The notes below the pieces were generated by a model. It did not search any database and was not told the DNA's origin. It worked only from the letters and a program-made list of their open reading frames with translations. A stretch of DNA of 64,000 nt from Rhizobium albus (lineage in GTDB: Bacteria > Pseudomonadota > Alphaproteobacteria > Rhizobiales > Rhizobiaceae), in the NCBI GenBank assembly GCA_030160035.1, contig BSNO01000001.1, forward strand, positions 372,001 to 436,000, read 5' to 3'. A program made the translations under genes and the position numbers. The stretch's first letter is position 1; every line of letters starts with the position of its first letter. Shown here one piece after another: positions 59,104-64,000 of this stretch.

Positions 59104-59465
59104 AGAAGACGGTGCTGACGGTCGACGATTCCCGCACGATCCGCAACATGCTGCTGATGACGCTGTCGGGGGCCGGCTACGAGACCATCCAGGCAGAGGA
59201 CGGCGTCGAGGGCCTCGAAGTGCTCGCCCGTTCCAACCCGGACGTGATCGTGACCGACATCAACATGCCTCGGCTCGATGGCTTCGGATTCATCGAAGGC
59301 GTGCGGCGGGACGAGCGCACCCGCGCCATTCCGATCCTCGTGCTGACGACGGAAAGCGACCAGGAAAAGAAGAACCGCGCACGCCAGGCCGGTGCCACCG
59401 GCTGGATCGTGAAGCCCTTCGATCCTGCGAAACTCATCGACGCCATCGAGCGCGTGACGGCCTGA
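59100..59465 (+). CDS. cheY: Chemotaxis response regulator CheY (CheY1)
   Basis: 121 residues, a single receiver domain. LTVDDSRTIRNMLL has the acidic pair, VIVTDINMPRLDGF the phosphorylated Asp53, and VLTTESDQEKKNRARQAGAT the Thr/Ser and TGWIVKPF the Lys. In rhizobia the first CheY of the operon serves as phosphate sink for CheA. It is closely spaced with cheA. Confidence 0.95.
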   Translation: MKKTVLTVDDSRTIRNMLLMTLSGAGYETIQAEDGVEGLEVLARSNPDVIVTDINMPRLDGFGFIEGVRRDERTRAIPILVLTTESDQEKKNRARQAGATGWIVKPFDPAKLIDAIERVTA

Positions 59466-59478
59466 CGGGATCGACATC

Positions 59479-61824
59479 ATGGATATGAACGAAATCAGAG
59501 AGATTTTCTTCCAGGAGTGCGAGGAGCAACTCGCCGAACTGGAAACGGGTCTTCTCGCGCTGAATGACGGCGATACCGATCCGGAAACCGTCAATGCCGT
59601 GTTCCGGGCGGTGCACTCGATCAAGGGCGGCGCCGGTGCGTTCGCGCTCGACGATCTCGTGGCCTTCGCCCATGTGTTCGAAACGACCCTGGACAAGGTG
59701 CGCTCTGGACAGCTTGAGCCGACACATGACGTCTTGAAGGTGATGCTGAAGTCGGCGGACGTCTTGGCAGACCTCACCAACGCCGCCCGCCACGGCGACC
59801 AGATCGACCAGGATCGCAGCGCATCGCTCGTTGCCGACCTGGAGGCGCTGGCACGCGGCGAAGGCGTATCGAGCGGCGAGAAGCCGGCCGAAGCCGAGCC
59901 TGAGTTCACGCCGGTGCCGGTGATGCTGGACGAACCGCAAAGTGCCGACTTCGCGCCTGTGCCGTTCTCCTTCGATGATTTCGATGACGAAGACACCGCC
60001 GCAGCCTCGGGCTTTGTCGTGACCTTCCGGCCGCGGGCCGAGCTCTACGGCAAGGGCAACGACGCCTATCTGCTCTTGCGCGATGTCGCCAAGCTCGGTG
60101 CGGCAAAGATCGCGTGCGACAGCAGCGATCTTCCGGATCTCGCGCAGATGGACCCGGAGGGTGCCTATCTCTCCTGGACGATCGAAGTGACCGGTCTGGC
60201 CGACGAAGCACCGATTCAGCGGGTCTTCGAATTCGCCGAATGGGATTGCGACCTGACGATTGTGCCTTCGGGAGACGTTTCCGCGGTTCAGCCGGCCGAA
60301 GAGATCGTGCTGATGGCTCCGATAGAGACGCCTGCGCCGGTCAAGGCGCCGACTCCGGTGATCACGCCTGCGAAACCAGCTGCCTCGGTCGAAGACAGCG
60401 GCATGGTTCCCGTGCCCTTCGATCTGTCCGCATTCGACAATCTAACGGTGGCCGATACGATCGCCCCGCAGCCGGTTGCTGCGCCCGTAGCTGCCACGAC
60501 TGCGGCATCTGCTCCGGTCGCCCCCGTCATCTCCATCGCGGAAGCGGCGGCCAAGCGCGGCGTCGATCCCGATGCGGCCGACCGCCGCCAGGGTGGGGAT
60601 CGTCGTGCAGCGGAAACGGTCGCTCCGACCATCCGCGTCGATCTCGACCGCGTCGACCGGCTGATCAACCTCGTCGGCGAGCTGGTCATCAATCAGGCAA
60701 TGCTGGCGCAGAGCGTCAATGAGAGCGCCGCAGGCACGTCGGCCATCAATATGGGCCTTGAGGAACTGCAGCAACTGACCCGGGAGATCCAGGACAGCGT
60801 GATGGCGATCCGCGCCCAGCCGGTGAAGCCCGTGTTCCAGCGCATGTCGCGGATCGTGCGCGAAATCGCCGACATGACCGGTAAGAGCGTGCGTCTGGTG
60901 ACGGAAGGCGAGAACACCGAGGTCGACAAGACCGTCATCGACAAGCTCGCCGAGCCGCTGACGCACATGATCCGCAATGCGGTCGATCACGGGCTCGAGA
61001 CACCGGAGAAGCGGCTCGCCGCAGGCAAACCGGAAGAAGGGACGCTGCGACTTGCCGCCAAGCACCGGTCCGGCCGCATCGTGATCGAGATCGCCGATGA
61101 CGGCGCCGGCATCAATCGCGAGCGCGTCCGCAAAAAGGCGATCGAGAACGGCCTGATCAGTGCCGATGCGAACCTGTCGGACGAGGAGATCGACAATCTG
61201 ATCTTCCATGCAGGCTTCTCGACCGCCGACAAGATCTCCGACATTTCCGGCCGCGGAGTCGGCATGGATGTGGTCAAGCGCTCGATTCAGCAGTTGGGTG
61301 GTCGCATCTCCATCGTCTCCAAGCCCGGCGAAGGCTCGGTCTTCACCATGAGCCTGCCGCTGACGCTTGCGGTGCTCGATGGCATGGTCGTCTCGGTCGC
61401 CAACCAGACGCTGGTCGTGCCACTGACGGCGATCGTGGAAACGCTGCAGCCGGAAGCCTCGAAGATCCACCGCTTCGGCGCGGAACAGCGCCTGATCTCG
61501 ATCCGCGACACCTTCTGTCCTCTGGTCGATGTCGGGCGGGTGCTGTCCTTCCGCCGCGAGCAGGCCGATCCGGTCCACGGCGTTGCCGTGCTCGTCGAAA
61601 CGGAAGGCGGCGGCCAGCGCGCTCTGATGGTCGATGCCATCCAGGGCCAGCGCCAGGTCGTCATCAAGAGCCTCGAAGCCAATTACGATCATGTGCCGGG
61701 CATTGCCGCGGCCACCATTCTCGGTGATGGGCGTGTTGCCCTCATTCTCGACGTCGATGCCGTCGTCGCGGGTTCTCGCGGCGACCAGGCGCGGCCCGAA
61801 CTTTCCCTCGCAGCAGTAGGATAG
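59479..61824 (+). CDS. cheA: Chemotaxis histidine kinase CheA
   Basis: 781 residues. The P1 domain has VHSIKGGAGAF with His46. A long acidic and Ala/Pro-rich middle (about 130-360) includes a second P2-like domain (LYGKGNDAYLLLRDVAKLG). P3 dimerisation (INLVGELVINQAMLAQS), P4 kinase (MIRNAVDHGLETPEKR, DDGAGINRERVRKKA, GRGVGMDVVKRSI) and P5 (ALMVDAIQGQRQVVIKSLEA) follow in order. It phosphorylates CheY and CheB. The linker between P1 and P3 is longer than in E. coli. Confidence 0.96.
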   Translation: MDMNEIREIFFQECEEQLAELETGLLALNDGDTDPETVNAVFRAVHSIKGGAGAFALDDLVAFAHVFETTLDKVRSGQLEPTHDVLKVMLKSADVLADLTNAARHGDQIDQDRSASLVADLEALARGEGVSSGEKPAEAEPEFTPVPVMLDEPQSADFAPVPFSFDDFDDEDTAAASGFVVTFRPRAELYGKGNDAYLLLRDVAKLGAAKIACDSSDLPDLAQMDPEGAYLSWTIEVTGLADEAPIQRVFEFAEWDCDLTIVPSGDVSAVQPAEEIVLMAPIETPAPVKAPTPVITPAKPAASVEDSGMVPVPFDLSAFDNLTVADTIAPQPVAAPVAATTAASAPVAPVISIAEAAAKRGVDPDAADRRQGGDRRAAETVAPTIRVDLDRVDRLINLVGELVINQAMLAQSVNESAAGTSAINMGLEELQQLTREIQDSVMAIRAQPVKPVFQRMSRIVREIADMTGKSVRLVTEGENTEVDKTVIDKLAEPLTHMIRNAVDHGLETPEKRLAAGKPEEGTLRLAAKHRSGRIVIEIADDGAGINRERVRKKAIENGLISADANLSDEEIDNLIFHAGFSTADKISDISGRGVGMDVVKRSIQQLGGRISIVSKPGEGSVFTMSLPLTLAVLDGMVVSVANQTLVVPLTAIVETLQPEASKIHRFGAEQRLISIRDTFCPLVDVGRVLSFRREQADPVHGVAVLVETEGGGQRALMVDAIQGQRQVVIKSLEANYDHVPGIAAATILGDGRVALILDVDAVVAGSRGDQARPELSLAAVG

Positions 61825-61828
61825 GACC

Positions 61829-62296
61829 ATGAACGAGCTTGCCAGGACACAGGCCGACGGCGTTCGCGAACTCATCGCTTTCCGTATCGGCGATCAGGAA
61901 TTCTGCGTCGACATCATGTCGGTGCGGGAAATCCGGGGCTGGACCCCCGCAACCGCCTTGCCGCACTCCCCGGGCTTCGTGCTCGGCGTCATCAACCTGC
62001 GCGGCGCGGTGCTTCCCATCATCGATCTGTCGAGCCGTCTCGGCATGAAGGCAGCCGATCCGACTGCGCGGCACGTCATCATCGTGGCCCAGGTGCACAA
62101 GAAGGTCGTCGGGCTTCTGGTCGATGCCGTCTCCGACATCTTGTCGGTCACAAGCCAGAACATCCAGCCGACGCCGGAAGTCTCTTCCGAGCTCGACAAG
62201 TCGTTCGCCCGCGGCGTGCTGGCGATCGAGGGTCGGATGATCTGTCTCATCGAACTCGAAGCCCTCTTCAAGTCGAGCGAAAGCGAAGCTGCATGA
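61829..62296 (+). CDS. cheW: Chemotaxis coupling protein CheW
   Basis: 155 residues. VRELIAFRIGDQEFCVDIMS, VREIRGWTPATALPHSPGFV, GVINLRGAVLPIIDLSSRL and VVGLLVDAVSDILSV form a complete CheW fold. It links receptors to CheA. It begins four bases after cheA and overlaps cheR by four bases. Confidence 0.96.
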   Translation: MNELARTQADGVRELIAFRIGDQEFCVDIMSVREIRGWTPATALPHSPGFVLGVINLRGAVLPIIDLSSRLGMKAADPTARHVIIVAQVHKKVVGLLVDAVSDILSVTSQNIQPTPEVSSELDKSFARGVLAIEGRMICLIELEALFKSSESEAA

Positions 62297-63213
62297 CACG
62301 CCCACTGGCGCGCGACGGCGGAGGCCTGCCCGGCGAAGAGCTGTTGGTCAGCGGCGAATTTCCGCTGACCCGTCGTGATCTCAACGAGATCGCGGCGATG
62401 ATCTACGCTGACGCAGGCATCCATCTCAACGAGACCAAGGCCTCGCTCGTCTATTCGCGGCTTTCCAAGCGCATTCGCCAACTGCGCCTGTCGAGCTTCC
62501 GTGACTATTGCGAACTCGTCTCTTCACCGGAAGGCGCGGACGAGCGGCGTGAGATGCTGTCGTTTCTGACGACGAACTTCACGCGCTTCTTTCGCGAAAA
62601 CCACCATTTCGACCATCTGCGCGACACGGTGCTGCCGCCGCTCCTGAAACAGGCGAAAGCCGGGGGACGGGTGCGGATCTGGTCGGCCGGCTGCTCGGAC
62701 GGCCAGGAGCCCTATTCGATCGGTTTGACCGTCCTGTCGCTGATGCCGGAGATCGCTTCCTACGACTTCCGAATTCTCGCGAGCGACATCGATCCGAAGA
62801 TCATCGCCAAGGCGAAAGCCGGGCGTTATGACGACCATGCGGTCGAGACGGTGCCATCCGCGCTGCGTTCGCGCTTCATCCACGAGGCGAAAGGCGAGGC
62901 CGGTGCCCGTTGGGAAGTCTCCTCGCAGGTCAAGCAACTGATCGCGTTTCGTGAGCTCAATCTTCTGCGTGAATGGCCCTTCAAAGGGACCTTCCAGGTG
63001 ATCTTCTGCCGCAACGTCGTGATCTATTTCGACGAGCAGACACAGGCGCGCGTCTGGAGCCGCTATTACCAAACGCTGGAGGAGGGCGGTCATCTTTACA
63101 TCGGCCATTCCGAGCGGGTGTCCGGCCCAGCGAAAGACGGTTTCGACAACGTCGCCATCACCACTTACCGCAAGAACTCGGGAAGGCCGGCAGGCAGGAG
63201 CGGCACGTTATGA
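62293..63213 (+). CDS. cheR: Chemotaxis receptor methyltransferase CheR
   Basis: 306 residues. The N-terminal helical domain ([20 protein letters not shown]) is followed by the SAM-binding domain: [60 protein letters not shown] and [16 protein letters not shown]. It methylates glutamates of chemoreceptors. It overlaps both neighbours. Confidence 0.96.
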   Translation: MTRPLARDGGGLPGEELLVSGEFPLTRRDLNEIAAMIYADAGIHLNETKASLVYSRLSKRIRQLRLSSFRDYCELVSSPEGADERREMLSFLTTNFTRFFRENHHFDHLRDTVLPPLLKQAKAGGRVRIWSAGCSDGQEPYSIGLTVLSLMPEIASYDFRILASDIDPKIIAKAKAGRYDDHAVETVPSALRSRFIHEAKGEAGARWEVSSQVKQLIAFRELNLLREWPFKGTFQVIFCRNVVIYFDEQTQARVWSRYYQTLEEGGHLYIGHSERVSGPAKDGFDNVAITTYRKNSGRPAGRSGTL

Positions 63214-64000
63214 ACTCTCCCATCAGGGTGATCGTCGTCGATGACTCCGCCACGATGCGGATGATGATTTCGGCCGTGCTCAATGCCGATCCGGATATCG
63301 AGGTCGTTGGCCAGGCGTCGAACGCCATGGAAGCGAGAAGCGCCATCAAGGCTCTCGATCCTGACGTGGTGACGCTGGATATCGAAATGCCCAGCATGAG
63401 CGGGCTCGAGTTCCTCGAAAAGATCATGCAACTGCGACCGATGCCGGTGATCATGGTCTCGACCCTGACGCAGCGAGGGGCCGAAGCGACGCTGGCGGCG
63501 CTTGAGATCGGCGCTTTCGACTGCATCGGAAAACCTGTTCCGGGCGAAGGCAAGCCGTTTGCAGGACTGACGACACTGGTCAAGGAAGCGGCCGCATCGC
63601 GGCTGAAGCGGAGCTATCAGCGGCCTTCGGAAAAGGCTGCGCCGGCGCCTGTCACCTCGGACTACCGCCCGCGCAACCGCATCATCGCGATCGGTGCGTC
63701 GACCGGTGGTGTTGAGGCGCTGATCCAGGTTCTCTCGCGGTTTCCAGCCAACTGCCCGCCGACGGTCATCACACAGCATATGCCGGCAACCTTCACGCGC
63801 AGCTTCGCGGAACGCCTGGATCGCCTGTGCGCGCCGAAAGTGGCCGAGGCGATCGATGGCGAGCCCCTGTCCTTCGGCCGCGTTTATCTGGCGCCAGGCG
63901 GCGAGCGTCATCTGGAAATCACCAACGGATCGGGACCGCGGTGCCGGCTGGTGGAAAGTGGAACGGTGAACGGCCACCGGCCGTCTGTCGACGTCCTGTT
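63210..64000 (+). CDS. cheB: Chemotaxis methylesterase CheB (3' end outside)
   Basis: The first 263 residues are present. The receiver domain has [11 protein letters not shown] and [15 protein letters not shown] (Asp57). The linker precedes the esterase domain with [17 protein letters not shown] (Ser164) and [17 protein letters not shown] (His190). ATG 63210 overlaps the cheR stop. It demethylates or deamidates receptors when phosphorylated. The final third is cut by the window end. Confidence 0.95.
   Translation, partial: MNSPIRVIVVDDSATMRMMISAVLNADPDIEVVGQASNAMEARSAIKALDPDVVTLDIEMPSMSGLEFLEKIMQLRPMPVIMVSTLTQRGAEATLAALEIGAFDCIGKPVPGEGKPFAGLTTLVKEAAASRLKRSYQRPSEKAAPAPVTSDYRPRNRIIAIGASTGGVEALIQVLSRFPANCPPTVITQHMPATFTRSFAERLDRLCAPKVAEAIDGEPLSFGRVYLAPGGERHLEITNGSGPRCRLVESGTVNGHRPSVDVL

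Overview
The window looks like the chromosome of an alphaproteobacterium of the order Hyphomicrobiales (Rhizobiales). The signs are high GC content, the gene order murA - DUF2948 - hisD - UPF0262 - LMW phosphatase - infA - maf - yacG, and a rhizobial-type chemotaxis operon that opens with a soluble receptor and a STAS protein. No species is claimed. Both accessory elements sit at tRNA genes, with about 6.4 kb of conserved core genes between them.

Region 1 (1 to about 29.6 kb) is the late half of a tailed prophage of siphovirus type, running left to right. It holds small late genes, HNH endonuclease, terminase small and large subunits, a prohead protease fused to the HK97-type capsid protein (with an internal start for the capsid), portal, connector and head-closure proteins, tail tube, tail assembly chaperones, tape measure, tail tip, two tailspike-like proteins and a lysis cassette (GH24 lysozyme, small membrane proteins, Rz/Rz1-like spanins). 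A three-gene glycan-modification cassette lies inside the head-tail connector genes, and an AlgX/AlgJ-like O-acetyltransferase lies between the tailspikes. The prophage stops at the 3' end of a minus-strand tRNA-Thr(GGT), beside three TGTGCCA repeats. Its integrase and early genes lie left of the window.

Region 2 (29.6-36.15 kb) is conserved core: a small basic protein, murA, DUF2948, hisD, UPF0262, an LMW phosphatase-like gene, infA, maf, yacG and tRNA-Phe(GAA).

Region 3 (36.15-53.52 kb) is a 17.4-kb integrative and mobilizable element (IME) at the 3' end of tRNA-Phe, bounded by the 10-bp repeat GCACCATCTC. It carries a large serine recombinase, MobC, a MOBP-type relaxase, and a coupling protein without membrane segments beside a separate membrane protein, but no type IV secretion genes. 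Its cargo is defence-like: a PD-(D/E)xK nuclease plus Ski2-like helicase pair (Hachiman-like), and a divergent four-gene operon of unknown protein - QueC-like - XRE/ImmA-IrrE peptidase - PIN nuclease, followed by an FRG-domain protein. In the integrated state the recombinase reading frame ends inside the antisense strand of tRNA-Phe. Joining the two ends as in the excised circle gives the recombinase a different 34-residue tail and places its stop 12 bases before the mobC start. Integration would therefore cut one recombinase-mob operon in two and excision would restore it. This and the QueC-like operon are the most interesting parts of the window.

Region 4 (53.59-64 kb) is chromosomal: hpd with a divergent Lrp-type regulator, a tiny LuxR-type HTH protein, an AraC regulator, and the chemotaxis operon mcp - STAS (cheS-like) - cheY - cheA - cheW - cheR - cheB, with cheB cut by the window end.
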